Counted from the stretch's first letter, positions 16,040 through 25,079 are shown. The stretch: 64,000 nucleotides of DNA from Arthrobacter globiformis (GCF_030815865.1 NZ_JAUSXI010000001.1:3844001-3908000), one strand, 5' to 3'. The notes: generated by a model not told the origin, from the sequence alone. Translations and numbers: made by a program.

Positions 16040-16840
16040 TTAGAGCAGCTTCTGGGCGGCCAGGAAGTCAACCAGCTTGATGCCGGCGTCGCCTTCGTCC
16101 GTGATGATAGTGCCGGCAGTGCGCGGCGGGCGTTCCTCGGCCGCCGTCACGCGGGTCCAGGATCCGGCGTGGCCCACCTGGGAGGAATCCACTCCGATGT
16201 CAGCCAGGGACAGGGTGGTGATGCTCTTGCGCTTGGCCGCGATGATGCCCTTGAAGTTCGGGTAGCGCGGTTCGTTGATCTGGTCGGTCACGGAAACCAC
16301 TGCGGGCAGCGACGCCTCAACCGTCTCCGAGTGGGTGTCCGCATCGCGGCGTGCCGAGACGCGTCCGCCGTCGACCTCCAGGGAGGAGGCGAACGTAACC
16401 TGCGGAAGCCCCAGACGCTCGGCGAGCTGCGCGGGCACCAGGGATGTCTCGCCGTCGGTGGAGGCCATGCCGGTCAGGACGAGGTCTACGGGGGTGTCGG
16501 CGCCGAGGTGGCGGACGGCGGCTGCGAGCGCCAGGGAGGTGGCGGCCGCATCAGAGCCGGCGAGGGCCCCATCGGTGAGGTGCACGCCTTCGGTGGCACC
16601 GATCTGCAGGGACTTCTTGATGGCGTTCACGGCGCCGGCCGGTCCCATGCTCAAAGCGATCACCTTGTTGCCGGCCTTGGCACCGCCGCGCGCTTCGGCC
16701 AGCTGCAGCGCGGCCTCCAGGGCGTACTCATCCAGTTCAGACAGGATGCTTTCGTCGCGGTCCGTGGTGTGGCCCTCGCCGCTGAGGTGCCGGTCGAACT
16801 GGGCGTCCGGCACATGCTTGACCAGGACGACGATCTTCAA
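16040..16840 (-). CDS. etfB: Electron transfer flavoprotein, beta subunit
   Basis: About 266 residues. I chose TTG 16840 (protein MKIVVLVKHVPD, the conserved family start), preceded by GGAAGAG. An in-frame GTG at 16852 is the alternative. AMP-binding and dimer motifs include DEYALEAALQLAE, LTGMASTDGETSLVP and the recognition-loop region near ARRDADTHSETVEASLPAVVSV. It forms the EtfAB heterodimer with the next gene. Confidence 0.93.
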   Translation of the reverse strand: MKIVVLVKHVPDAQFDRHLSGEGHTTDRDESILSELDEYALEAALQLAEARGGAKAGNKVIALSMGPAGAVNAIKKSLQIGATEGVHLTDGALAGSDAAATSLALAAAVRHLGADTPVDLVLTGMASTDGETSLVPAQLAERLGLPQVTFASSLEVDGGRVSARRDADTHSETVEASLPAVVSVTDQINEPRYPNFKGIIAAKRKSITTLSLADIGVDSSQVGHAGSWTRVTAAEERPPRTAGTIITDEGDAGIKLVDFLAAQKLL

Positions 16841-16955
16841 TGTCTCTTCCACTGTATTTACAGCAGCCTTCCGTGCTTGTGGATAGCCAGCCGGGTGAGG
16901 TCGTGGCCGTGGAACGCCCGGGATACGGGTAGCTCCTAGCTAACCATATTGGGCC

Positions 16956-16988
16956 CGTCATATGACGTCCCGTTAACGCCTGTGTCAA
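16956..16988 (-). promoter_or_regulatory. etfBA promoter overlapped by a perfect palindrome
   Basis: Read leftward, a consensus -35 TTGACA (16988-16983) and TCATAT (16965-16960) are 17 bases apart. The -10 hexamer sits inside CGTCATATGACG (16956-16967), a perfect 12-base palindrome that could be a repressor site. The transcript would have a leader of about 110 bases before etfB. Confidence 0.55.
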
Positions 16989-17019
16989 AGGCCTGAGCCG
17001 CAGGCAGGGACAACGACAA

Positions 17020-17044
17020 CGGGCCGCACCCCAGGTGTGGCCCG
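17020..17044 (-). terminator. Hairpin downstream of the HtrA gene
   Basis: An 11-base stem (17020-17030 with 17034-17044, one G-U type mismatch) and a 3-base loop lie about 36 bases after the HtrA stop codon, with no U-run. Confidence 0.5.
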
Positions 17045-17079
17045 CCGTCGTGCTGGGCGCAGTTATGCTCTGCGGCTGC

Positions 17080-18660
17080 CTATTGCTCTGCCGCTGCGCC
17101 GAGCGTGACGTCCAGTTGCTGCTCACGGTTGTTGCGCAGGACCGTGATCTTCACTGACGAGTTGGATGGCTGCTCGCGGACGGCTGCCGTCAGCTGGTTC
17201 GGGTCACTGATCGCCAGGTCGTTGAAGCGCGTCACCACGTCGCCCACCTTGATCCCTGCCTTGGCCGCCGCCGAGCCCTGCTCCACCGAGGCCACATCGG
17301 CACCCGTCGAGAACCCGGCGTCCGATGCCGACTTCGGCTGGACGCTCACGCCCAGCTGGCCGTGTGTGGCCTTGCCGTTGTCGATGATTTCCTGCGCCAC
17401 GCGCCTTGCATTGTTGATCGGGATGCTGAAGCCCACGCCGATGTTGCCTGTTCCGCTTGCAGCGGAGCTGCCGCCGGCGGAGGCGATCGCGACGTTGACG
17501 CCGATCACTTCACCCTTGCTGTTCACCAGGGCACCACCGGAGTTGCCCGGGTTGATGGCCGCATCCGTCTGGATGACATTGATGGCGATCGATCCCTTGC
17601 TGGCCGAGCTCTGGCCCTGCCCCTGGCCCGGAGGAGCGAACTCGAAGCCCTGGTCGCCGCCCTGGGAGTTGTCCGTCCCCTGCTTCGGAGCTGCCGAGGA
17701 CGCGACACTGATGGTCCGGTTCAGCGTGGAGACGATGCCGTCCGTCACCGTGCCGGTGAGGCCCAGCGGCGAACCGATGGCCACGGCCGTGTCCCCGACG
17801 TTCAGCTTGCTGGAATCACCCAGGGCTGCCGGCGTGAGCCCGGATGGGTTGTCCACCTTGATGACCGCGAGGTCGGAGAGCGGGTCGGTGCCAACGACCT
17901 TGGCGGTGAGGACGCGGCCGTCGTTCGTGCGGATTTGAATGTCGGCGTTCGCGGTGGAGCCGTCCAGCGTCACCACGTGGGTGTTGGTGAGGATGTGGCC
18001 CTGGTCGTCGAGGATAACGCCGGAGCCGGTGCCGCCTTCGCTGCCGCTGGTGGCTTTGATGGTCACGACGCTCGGTGACGCCTTGACGGCCGCGGCCGTG
18101 ATCTCGTTGACCGAGTCCTGGTTGTTGACGATCACGGTGCCGGGCTGGCTGCCGGAGCTGATGGCCGGCGCGGTGCCGCCGGCATCGAACAGGTTGCCGG
18201 AGCCAACGGTTGCAACTCCGCCACCCACGAGGCCTGCGGCGAGGATGCTGGCCACGAGGGTGCCGACGCCGAACGTCGCCTTGCGCTTGGGCTGGCTGGA
18301 ACGGTGGTCCTGGAACGCGGAATGCGAGTTGTGCTGGGAGTACTGGGTACCGATCGGCTGGGTAGCCGGTGCCGACTGCTGCCCGTAGAAGGGGGCGCGC
18401 TCGGGATAAACAGGATGCGGGCCGCCGGTCCGCTGCTGGTTTGGGTCGTGCGCGGGCCGGTACAGCGGCATGGTGGGGTTCCTATCGGAGTCCAGGCGCA
18501 CCGTGGGGTTCTCGGAAGCGTTGGCGGTGCGGTGCTCGCCGTCCTGCTGCGCGGGAGGCTGGAGACCCTCGGCGGGCTCAGGCCGAGGGGTCGGATCAAC
18601 AGGCCGCCCTGAAGGATCTCGGTTCTCAGGTGCTGCGCCCGGTACTGGGTGCTCAGTCAT
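17080..18660 (-). CDS. HtrA/DegP-like membrane-anchored serine protease with PDZ domain
   Basis: 526 residues from ATG 18660 (AAGGAAG upstream; an ATG at 18675 is also in frame). A long Pro/Gln-rich cytoplasmic part (1-127) and one membrane helix (about 130-155) come first. The trypsin-like domain has the catalytic triad His228 (TNTHVV), Asp263 (SDLAVI) and Ser374 (GNSGGA). A C-terminal PDZ domain follows (about 430-520). These proteases degrade or refold damaged envelope proteins and often act in sigma-E-type stress circuits. The 290-base gap upstream is shared with the divergent TPM gene. Confidence 0.93.
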   Translation of the reverse strand: MTEHPVPGAAPENRDPSGRPVDPTPRPEPAEGLQPPAQQDGEHRTANASENPTVRLDSDRNPTMPLYRPAHDPNQQRTGGPHPVYPERAPFYGQQSAPATQPIGTQYSQHNSHSAFQDHRSSQPKRKATFGVGTLVASILAAGLVGGGVATVGSGNLFDAGGTAPAISSGSQPGTVIVNNQDSVNEITAAAVKASPSVVTIKATSGSEGGTGSGVILDDQGHILTNTHVVTLDGSTANADIQIRTNDGRVLTAKVVGTDPLSDLAVIKVDNPSGLTPAALGDSSKLNVGDTAVAIGSPLGLTGTVTDGIVSTLNRTISVASSAAPKQGTDNSQGGDQGFEFAPPGQGQGQSSASKGSIAINVIQTDAAINPGNSGGALVNSKGEVIGVNVAIASAGGSSAASGTGNIGVGFSIPINNARRVAQEIIDNGKATHGQLGVSVQPKSASDAGFSTGADVASVEQGSAAAKAGIKVGDVVTRFNDLAISDPNQLTAAVREQPSNSSVKITVLRNNREQQLDVTLGAAAEQ

Positions 18661-18968
18661 TGGACTTCCTTTCATCCTCGTCTGTATTAACTATGGACGA
18701 TCCGACTGAAACTAAAACGGACGTTTGCTGGGAGGTTCCTGAATGGCCTCCGAGATGGTGTTCCTGACCGTTGTTCTGGACAGCCACCAAGGTCTCCAGC
18801 GCTTTTCGCTGGTGGCATATTCCCCGCCGTGGACGCTCCCGCTGGTGCACCATAGAATCAAGAAGAATTGCCACAGCGACCTGCGGCTTTACACCCGGCG
18901 TGGGGGCGCTGCTGCATTCTATGACGGCTGTTCGTCCCGAACCAGCCGCGGCGTGCTGAAGGGTTGCC

Positions 18969-21032
18969 ATGCGGTCAATGTTGAAACGTGTTCTCGCCGT
19001 GATCGGCCTGACGGGAATGCTGGCGGTTCCGGCCGCGGCAGCCTGGGCGGACGATCCGGTAACCATCCCCTCCGGCCAAAACATTGTCGACGACGCCAAC
19101 GTCCTCGGCAGCCGCAAGGGCGAAGTTGAGGACTCCATCCAGAAGCTCCTCAAGGACCACAAGTACAACCTGTACGTGGTCACCGTGAAGTCATTCGAAA
19201 ACCCCACTGATGGCAAATCATGGGGACAGGCCGTGGCCACCAAAAAGGGCATGGGCAGGGCGGACGTTCTGCTGGCAATCTCCACCGATGGGCACTATTA
19301 CTTCGCCCCCAACACGGCGAGCTCCATAGCGTCGAAGACGGGGAACATCACGCAGAACGCCATCGCAGCCAACCTCGGCGGTGGCAAGAGGGACTTCGCC
19401 CAGGCCGCCATTGACACTGCGGCCGCCATCGGCGACGCAGCAGGCGGCGGAAGCGGAACAGTACCCTCGGGCGCCGGTGCAGGCGCGGCCGTCCTCGTGG
19501 GCGCCGGTGTCGTGGCCGCCGGCGGCGCGGGCACATATCTATACCTGCGCAACAGGCGCAAGAAGGCAGGACAAGCGTCCAGCGCAAGCTACGGCCCGCA
19601 GGGCGCCGAACTCGATCCCCTGGCCGGCATGAGCATCGAAGACCTGCGCAGGAAGAGCGGCTCCCTGCTCATCGAAGCCGACGACGCGATCAAATCGAGC
19701 GAGCAGGAACTGGGCTTCGCGGAGGCGCAATACGGGGAAGCGGCCGTGGGTAACTTCACCAAAGCGCTCCAGGAAGCTAAGGCGCACATGTCCGAGTCGT
19801 TCAAGCTGCAGCAGCAGCTGGACGACCACATCCCCGACACCGAAGAACAGCAGCGCAGTTGGCTCGGCGAAATCATAAGGAGGTCGGAAGCGGCTCTGGC
19901 GTCGCTGCAGGAGCAGAAGGCCGACTTCGACTCGCTGCGCGAACTCGAGAAGAACGCACCCCAGGCCCTCGCGGCAGTGGACGCCGGCGCCGCGGAGGCA
20001 GACGCGAAGATCGCCCGGGCGGAGCAGACCCTGGCGGAACTGCGCGGCAAGTATGCGGACAGCGCCCTCGCCCAGATCTCGGACAACATTCTGCAGGCCA
20101 AAGAGCGGCTGACCTTCGTGCAGAATGCCAGCGCCACCGCGCGTGAGAAGCTCGCATCCGGAGAGAGCAGCCTAGCCGCCGTGGCCGTCCGGGCATCGGA
20201 GGAGAGCCTGCACCAGACGAACGTGCTGCTGGATGCAATCTCCAAGGTGGCCGGCAACCTGAACTCGGCCCGTCAGGGGCTGGACTCCGCTGTTGTGGAC
20301 ACCTCCCAGGACCTTGCCCAGGCGAGGGCAATGATCCAGTCCGGCGCCCATCCGGAGCTCGAGGGGCCGGTGGCCGGGGTCGAAGCGGCCCTCGCCCGCG
20401 TGAAGAGCGAAATCCAGAGCGGCAAGATTGACCCCATCGCCACTCTGGAGCGGGTCGAATCGGCCCACCAGACCCTAGACCAGGCCTTGGGCGGGATCCG
20501 GGACCAACAGGAGCAGGCGCGTAGGGCACAGGCCTCGCTGCAGCAGACCATCATGTCCGCCCAGGCCCAGATCAGCGCGACGTCGGATTACATCACCGCC
20601 CGTCGCGGCGGCGTGGGCACCGAGGCTCGGACCCGCCTGGCAGAGGCCCAGCGCAACCTCGATTACGCGCTGTCCATTTCACGCAACGATCCCGTGACCG
20701 CGCTGACCTACGCGCAGCAAGCGCATGCGCTGGCTGCCCAGGCAGCCCAGCTGGCCCAGTCCGACGTCGACAGCTTTGGGTACGCCAACCAGGGGTACGG
20801 CCAGGGATACGGGCGCGGCGGCATGTTCGGCGGCGGCGGCGGAGGCGGCGGCCTGGGCGGCGCCATCCTTGGCGGCATCCTCATCAACTCCATCCTCAAC
20901 GGCGGCAGCGGCGGCGGCTGGGGCGGCGGTCACAGCGATGGCGGCGGCTGGGGCGGCGACGGCGGGGGTGACTTCGGCGGAGGAGACTTCGGCGGTGGCG
21001 ACTTCGGCGGCGGCGACTCGGGCAGTTTCTAG
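18969..21032 (+). CDS. Secreted/membrane TPM-domain protein with long coiled coil and Gly-rich tail
   Basis: 687 residues. Signal peptide (about 1-27), TPM (YgcG-like) domain at about 35-145 (NIVDDANVLG, then YVVTVKSFENPTDGKSWG and RADVLLAI), a membrane helix at about 165-188, then some 400 residues of Ala/Glu/Gln-rich coiled coil. The tail from about 605 is built of Gly-Gly-Gly, GGGWGG and GGGDFGG repeats. The pspA gene follows by about 108 bases. TPM proteins and PspA are known partners in envelope-stress systems, so a membrane-maintenance role is likely. The 290 bases before it showed no gene. Confidence 0.85.
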   Translation: MRSMLKRVLAVIGLTGMLAVPAAAAWADDPVTIPSGQNIVDDANVLGSRKGEVEDSIQKLLKDHKYNLYVVTVKSFENPTDGKSWGQAVATKKGMGRADVLLAISTDGHYYFAPNTASSIASKTGNITQNAIAANLGGGKRDFAQAAIDTAAAIGDAAGGGSGTVPSGAGAGAAVLVGAGVVAAGGAGTYLYLRNRRKKAGQASSASYGPQGAELDPLAGMSIEDLRRKSGSLLIEADDAIKSSEQELGFAEAQYGEAAVGNFTKALQEAKAHMSESFKLQQQLDDHIPDTEEQQRSWLGEIIRRSEAALASLQEQKADFDSLRELEKNAPQALAAVDAGAAEADAKIARAEQTLAELRGKYADSALAQISDNILQAKERLTFVQNASATAREKLASGESSLAAVAVRASEESLHQTNVLLDAISKVAGNLNSARQGLDSAVVDTSQDLAQARAMIQSGAHPELEGPVAGVEAALARVKSEIQSGKIDPIATLERVESAHQTLDQALGGIRDQQEQARRAQASLQQTIMSAQAQISATSDYITARRGGVGTEARTRLAEAQRNLDYALSISRNDPVTALTYAQQAHALAAQAAQLAQSDVDSFGYANQGYGQGYGRGGMFGGGGGGGGLGGAILGGILINSILNGGSGGGWGGGHSDGGGWGGDGGGDFGGGDFGGGDFGGGDSGSF

Positions 21033-21140
21033 CCGGCAAGACTCAGCGCCGGCCGGTGCATCGGGCCGGCGGGTAGAAGCAATACATCACCAGTTCACTG
21101 AAATCAGTGGCACATACGGAGCAGGACGAAAGGTAACACC

Positions 21141-21935
21141 ATGGTTAAGCAGTCCATTTTCGGCCGCATGGCGCAGCTCGCTAAAGCGAACATCAATTCC
21201 TTGCTGGACCAGGCCGAGGACCCGCAGAAGATGCTCGACCAGATGGTGCGGGACTACACCAACAACATCGCCGAGGCCGAGTCCGCAGTGGCGCAGACCA
21301 TCGGCAACCTCCGGATGCTGCAGGACGACTACAACGAGGACGTGAAGAACGCCCAGGACTGGGGCAACAAGGCTCTTGCGGCTTCACGCAAGGCCGATGA
21401 GTACCGCGGCAACGGCAACGTCTCGGATGCCCAAAAGTTCGACAACTTGGCAAAAGTTGCCCTGCAGCGCCAGATGGCTTCCGAAAGCGAGGCCAAGGCC
21501 GCTGAACCGAGCATCGCATCACAGACCGACGTGGTGGACCGCCTTAAGACCGGGCTCGACCAGATGAAGGGCAAGCTGAACCAGCTCACGAGCAAGCGCA
21601 ATGAACTGGTCGCCCGCTCCAAGACTGCGGCTGCCCAATCCCAGGTCCACGATGCCCTGAAGAGCATCGACATCATGGACCCGACAAGCGAGGTTGGCCG
21701 ATTCGAAGAGAAGATCCGGCGCGAGGAAGCCAAAGTCCGCGGCCAGCAGGAGCTCGCGGAGTCGAGCCTTGACGCCCAGTTCAACCAGCTTGAGGACCTC
21801 GGCGAGCAGACGGAAATCGAGGCCCGCCTGGCGGCCCTGAAGTCCGGGAACGCGAAGCCGGCCATTGGGGCGGGAGGCACCGCGGCGTCCGCGTCCGCGA
21901 ACACGGTGGACGAGGCAGACTTCGACAAGCTGTAA
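21141..21935 (+). CDS. pspA: PspA/IM30 (Vipp1) family membrane-stress protein
   Basis: 264 residues, almost wholly helical. It has the characteristic N-terminal amphipathic segment (SIFGRMAQLAKANINSLLDQ) and EDPQKMLDQMVRDY, then long coiled coil. The last 40 residues are Gly/Ala-rich. PspA oligomers bind stressed membrane. Cotranscription with the TPM gene is likely, and a strong hairpin follows at 21959. Confidence 0.93.
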   Translation: MVKQSIFGRMAQLAKANINSLLDQAEDPQKMLDQMVRDYTNNIAEAESAVAQTIGNLRMLQDDYNEDVKNAQDWGNKALAASRKADEYRGNGNVSDAQKFDNLAKVALQRQMASESEAKAAEPSIASQTDVVDRLKTGLDQMKGKLNQLTSKRNELVARSKTAAAQSQVHDALKSIDIMDPTSEVGRFEEKIRREEAKVRGQQELAESSLDAQFNQLEDLGEQTEIEARLAALKSGNAKPAIGAGGTAASASANTVDEADFDKL

Positions 21936-21958
21936 GGCTGTGGCCCGCACGGGCGCCA

Positions 21959-21998
21959 CGGCAGGGGCCGGGATCCACATGGATCCTGGCCCCTGCCG
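21959..21998 (+). terminator. Rho-independent-like terminator after pspA
   Basis: An 18-base stem (21959-21976 with 21981-21998, one G-U pair) with loop ACAT, followed by TTTCC. It separates pspA from the photolyase gene 25 bases on. Confidence 0.8.
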
Positions 21999-22023
21999 TT
22001 TCCAGGACGTGTAGCGTGAATCC

Positions 22024-23559
22024 ATGGCTTCCACCATTGTCTGGCTCCGTGACGACCTGCGCCTCGACGACAACCCCGCTCTCGGCGCCGCGGCCGCACT
22101 CCCTGAGCCGATGACGGTCGTGTACATCCTCGACGAGGTCTCCCCCGGCATCCGCCCGCTGGGCGCCGCGGCGAGGTGGTGGCTCCACCACTCCCTGTCC
22201 GCCCTCGCCGCCGGCCTCGAAGTGCGCGGGGCACGGCTTCTGCTGCGCCGGGGCGACGCCGCTCAGGTCATCAAGGAACTGGTCCTTGAAACCGGCGCCG
22301 GAAGATTGTTCTGGAACCGGCGATACGGCCAGCCGGAGCGGACCCTCGACGCCGGCATCAACGACTGGGCTGCCGTGCAGGGCATCGAGGCCACCAGCTT
22401 CCAGGCAAACCTGCTGTTCGAGCCGTGGACGGTGCGCACCGGCTCAGGCGGGCCGTACAAGGTTTTCACACCGTTCTGGCGTTCCTGCCTTGCCGGAACC
22501 GAACCGCGGCTGCCGGCCGATGCACCGGAGGAGTTGCCGCAGCCCGCGGCAGGAAGGTCCGGCCGCCCGCTGGCCGGTGACAGCCTCGATAGCTGGCGGC
22601 TCCTCCCCCGCAAGCCGGACTGGAGTGGAGGCCTCGCCGGGACCTGGACCCCGGGCGAGAACGGCGCCCACGACCGGCTGGAGGATTTTCTCGACGGCCC
22701 CGTGGAGGACTACGGCAGGGGCCGCGACTTGCCGGGCGTCGAGGGCACCAGCCGCCTCTCACCGCACCTGCGCTTCGGCGAGATCAGTCCCTTCCGCGTC
22801 TGGCACTCCCTGCGGGAACGCTTCCCCCGCCACGCACCTGGCGACGTCGGGATCTTCCGGAGCGAATTGGGCTGGCGTGAATTCTGCTGGCAGCTGCTCT
22901 ACGAGAATCCGGACCTGGCCACGAAAAACTACCGCCGGGAGTTCGACCACTTTGCCTGGCAAACGCCGTCGGACTCCGAACTGGAGGCCTGGCAGCAGGG
23001 GCGCACCGGCTACCCCCTGGTGGATGCCGGTATGCGGCAGCTGTGGCAGACGGGCTGGATGCACAACAGGGTCCGCATGGCTGCGGCGTCGTTCCTGGTG
23101 AAGAATATGCTTGCGGACTGGCGCGTGGGAGAGGCCTGGTTCTGGGATACCCTGGTCGACGCCGACGCGGCGAACAACCCGGCCAACTGGCAATGGGTTG
23201 CGGGCTCAGGCGCGGACGCGTCCCCTTACTTCCGCATCTTCAACCCGGTGACGCAGAGCAAGAAGTTCGACGCCGGAGGCAGGTACCTGCGCGGCTACAT
23301 ACCGGAACTGGCCGGCCTGGATGACCGGATGGTGCACGAGCCGTGGAAGAACACGGCGGGAGCTCCCGGTTATCCCGAACCGCTGGTGGGCCTGGAGGAA
23401 TCCCGGGAACGGGCGCTGGACACCTACCAGCGGCTCAAGGATAGCCAGACGCGAGGCCGGCGCAGTCTAGCGGCTGGTGACCTTGCCCATGAGGGACGCG
23501 ATGGGGCGCAGGAACAGGGGCCGGGCCAGGAACCACGCCGCAACCATCACGGCGACTGA
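22024..23559 (+). CDS. phr: Deoxyribodipyrimidine photolyase (cryptochrome/photolyase family)
   Basis: 511 residues. The N-terminal antenna domain starts TIVWLRDDLRLDDNPAL. The C-terminal FAD domain has SRLSPHLRFGEISPF, LGWREFCWQLL, TGYPLVDAGMRQLWQTGWMHNR, and DADAANNPANWQWVAGSGADASPYFRIFNP, which are the flavin and pyrimidine-dimer contacts. It repairs UV-induced dimers using light. The last 31 codons run over the 3' end of the convergent cytochrome gene (93-base overlap) and give an unusual Gly/Gln/His-rich tail with no family counterpart. Confidence 0.93.
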   Translation: MASTIVWLRDDLRLDDNPALGAAAALPEPMTVVYILDEVSPGIRPLGAAARWWLHHSLSALAAGLEVRGARLLLRRGDAAQVIKELVLETGAGRLFWNRRYGQPERTLDAGINDWAAVQGIEATSFQANLLFEPWTVRTGSGGPYKVFTPFWRSCLAGTEPRLPADAPEELPQPAAGRSGRPLAGDSLDSWRLLPRKPDWSGGLAGTWTPGENGAHDRLEDFLDGPVEDYGRGRDLPGVEGTSRLSPHLRFGEISPFRVWHSLRERFPRHAPGDVGIFRSELGWREFCWQLLYENPDLATKNYRREFDHFAWQTPSDSELEAWQQGRTGYPLVDAGMRQLWQTGWMHNRVRMAAASFLVKNMLADWRVGEAWFWDTLVDADAANNPANWQWVAGSGADASPYFRIFNPVTQSKKFDAGGRYLRGYIPELAGLDDRMVHEPWKNTAGAPGYPEPLVGLEESRERALDTYQRLKDSQTRGRRSLAAGDLAHEGRDGAQEQGPGQEPRRNHHGD

Positions 23560-24402
23560 AGCCACGAAGAACCAGAAGCCGACCCAGCTCACGTCGTCGC
23601 TGCCGCCGTACATGTGGTTGAGGTTCCGGAGCGCGCCCGTGGCGAGGACCAGAAACACGTGCACCACAATGAAGGCCACGAAGTAGATCATCACCGGGAA
23701 GTGCACTGCGCGGGCGGCCTCGATCGGGAAGGCCTTGTTCAGTCCGGAGGCCTTTTTGGGCCACGCGGCGGACATGCGCACGCCCGTGATGAAGGCCAGC
23801 GGAGCAGCGATAAACACCGTGGCGAAGTAGGTCAGCAGCTGCAGGGCGTTGTAGTTGACCCAGCCGTTCTCCGTGGGCCAGTTCAGCGAAGCGTACTGCA
23901 GGGCGGCCGAGGCGGCGTTCGGGAAAACATCCCAGGATGCGGGAACAATCCGCGTCCACTGGCCGGTCGCGAACAGCAGGATCACAAAGACGATCCCGTT
24001 CAGGATCCACAGCACATCGAGTGTGAGGTGGAACCAGAGTTCCAGGCTGATCTTCGTAGGGGCCGTCCTGGTCCTGATGAGCCCCTTGTTGTTACGGGTC
24101 CAGTAACCGCCGGGGCGTGTGGTGGTGCGGACCTGCCAGCCCGAACGGATGATGAGCAGCAGGAAGAAGGCGTTCAGGAAATGCTGCCAGGCCAGCCAGG
24201 CCGGGAAGCCGACGGGGGCGCCGGCGGGAAGTTCCGAATGCCCCGGGTAGTCCGCCACGAACGAGCGAACGGCAGGCAGTCCGGTCATCCACTTTGCGAG
24301 GAGCACCACCAGCACGAGGGCCACGAGCGCCGCAGGCACCGCCCAGTACAGCCTGGCGCGCTTGCCCCTGGCGGTGCCGGACTTGTTCTTCGTTGTGGAC
24401 AT
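23467..24402 (-). CDS. Cytochrome b561-like integral membrane protein
   Basis: 311 residues from ATG 24402. Six hydrophobic helices are present, with histidines placed as heme ligands (WQHFLNAFF, ELWFHLTLDV, RAVHFPVMIYFVAFIVVHVF). The family is the prokaryotic cytochrome b561/b6 membrane domain that serves as the membrane electron conduit for a partner oxidoreductase. No partner is adjacent. The 3' end overlaps the photolyase gene on the other strand. Confidence 0.8.
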   Translation of the reverse strand: MSTTKNKSGTARGKRARLYWAVPAALVALVLVVLLAKWMTGLPAVRSFVADYPGHSELPAGAPVGFPAWLAWQHFLNAFFLLLIIRSGWQVRTTTRPGGYWTRNNKGLIRTRTAPTKISLELWFHLTLDVLWILNGIVFVILLFATGQWTRIVPASWDVFPNAASAALQYASLNWPTENGWVNYNALQLLTYFATVFIAAPLAFITGVRMSAAWPKKASGLNKAFPIEAARAVHFPVMIYFVAFIVVHVFLVLATGALRNLNHMYGGSDDVSWVGFWFFVASVAVMVAAWFLARPLFLRPIASLMGKVTSR

Positions 24403-24527
24403 CGAACTACACGTTCCTCTCGAGAATGACTGACCAGTGTGGGCGCCGTGCGCCGGCCAGGAATTCCGGGCCCTGCGAAAGAGAATACTAGGAACCCGGA
24501 GCACATGAACAAATGCTCCGGTAATGC

Positions 24528-24566
24528 AGGAAGCCCCGACCACACTGTGGTCGGGGCTTCCTTTTT
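24528..24566. terminator. Long perfect hairpin with U-run between cytochrome and tRNA genes
   Basis: A 16-base perfect stem (24528-24543 with 24547-24562) and 3-base loop, followed by TTTT on the + strand. It lies directly 3' of the leftward tRNA gene at 24568 and can also stop rightward transcription. Confidence 0.75.
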
Positions 24567-24567
24567 G

Positions 24568-24641
24568 TTGCGGGGACAGGATTTGAACCTGTGACCTCTG
24601 GGTTATGAGCCCAGCGAGCTACCGAACTGCTCCACCCCGCG
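24568..24641 (-). tRNA. Initiator tRNA-fMet(CAT), copy 1
   Basis: 74 bases without encoded CCA. Initiator features: unpaired C1 opposite A72 at the end of the acceptor stem, anticodon CAT, and three G-C pairs in the anticodon stem (GGG before and CCC after the loop). It is identical to copy 2, and the identity extends a few bases beyond the gene. A TAGGGTAGT -10-like motif lies upstream. Confidence 0.95.
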
Positions 24642-24800
24642 TCGCTTGATTAACACTACCCTACTTTTGCGGGCGCTTTGACCACTGCTGTTTCGCAGCG
24701 GCCTGTGCGGGACGCGAGCCGTCCTCCCTCGGGCAGCAATAGCCCCCGCCACGAGAATGCGGACAAGTGAAGTCGGGACAGCAGAATCGAGACAACAAAA

Positions 24801-24834
24801 GACCCGGACCACCATACGGTGATCCGGGTCTTTT
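24801..24834. terminator. Bidirectional terminator between the two initiator tRNA genes
   Basis: A 13-base stem (24801-24813 with 24818-24830, one mismatch) flanked by AAAA on the left and TTTT on the right. It can end transcripts from either strand, including the leftward tRNA at 24841. Confidence 0.8.
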
Positions 24835-24840
24835 CTTCAG

Positions 24841-24914
24841 TTGCGGGGACAGGATTTGAACCTGTGACCTCTGGGTTATGAGCCCAGCGAGCTACCGAAC
24901 TGCTCCACCCCGCG
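24841..24914 (-). tRNA. Initiator tRNA-fMet(CAT), copy 2
   Basis: 74 bases, identical to copy 1 and with the same initiator hallmarks (C1/A72 mismatch, G-C rich anticodon stem, CAT anticodon). The identity with the other copy covers 79 bases (24840-24918 versus 24567-24645). The upstream motif TAGAGTAGT resembles that of copy 1, so each gene probably has its own promoter. Confidence 0.95.
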
Positions 24915-25006
24915 TCGCAAGAACTACTCTACCGGCCGGTGAACAGGAGGCCAAATCCAAACGACGTGATCTGCGTCTCGGGAAGCCTGAGCCCTCTCAT
25001 ACGCGC

Positions 25007-25045
25007 AAGGCCGGCCCGTCCCCGTAGCGGGGATGGGCCGGCCTT
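25007..25045 (-). terminator. Terminator of the UPF0182 gene
   Basis: A long GC stem (25007-25023 with 25029-25045, one mismatch) lies 35 bases after the UPF0182 stop. Read leftward it begins AAGG and ends CCTT. A second small hairpin (25058-25075, stem CAGCCGC) sits between it and the stop codon. Confidence 0.65.
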
Positions 25046-25079
25046 TCACTCAATCAGCAGCCGCTTCAGCGGCTGTCAG

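Noticed and set aside
18743..19129. A rightward open frame of 128 codons before and inside the TPM gene
   Set aside because: It overlaps the signal peptide and TPM region in another frame, has no family features and no ribosome binding site. It is a shadow of high GC content.
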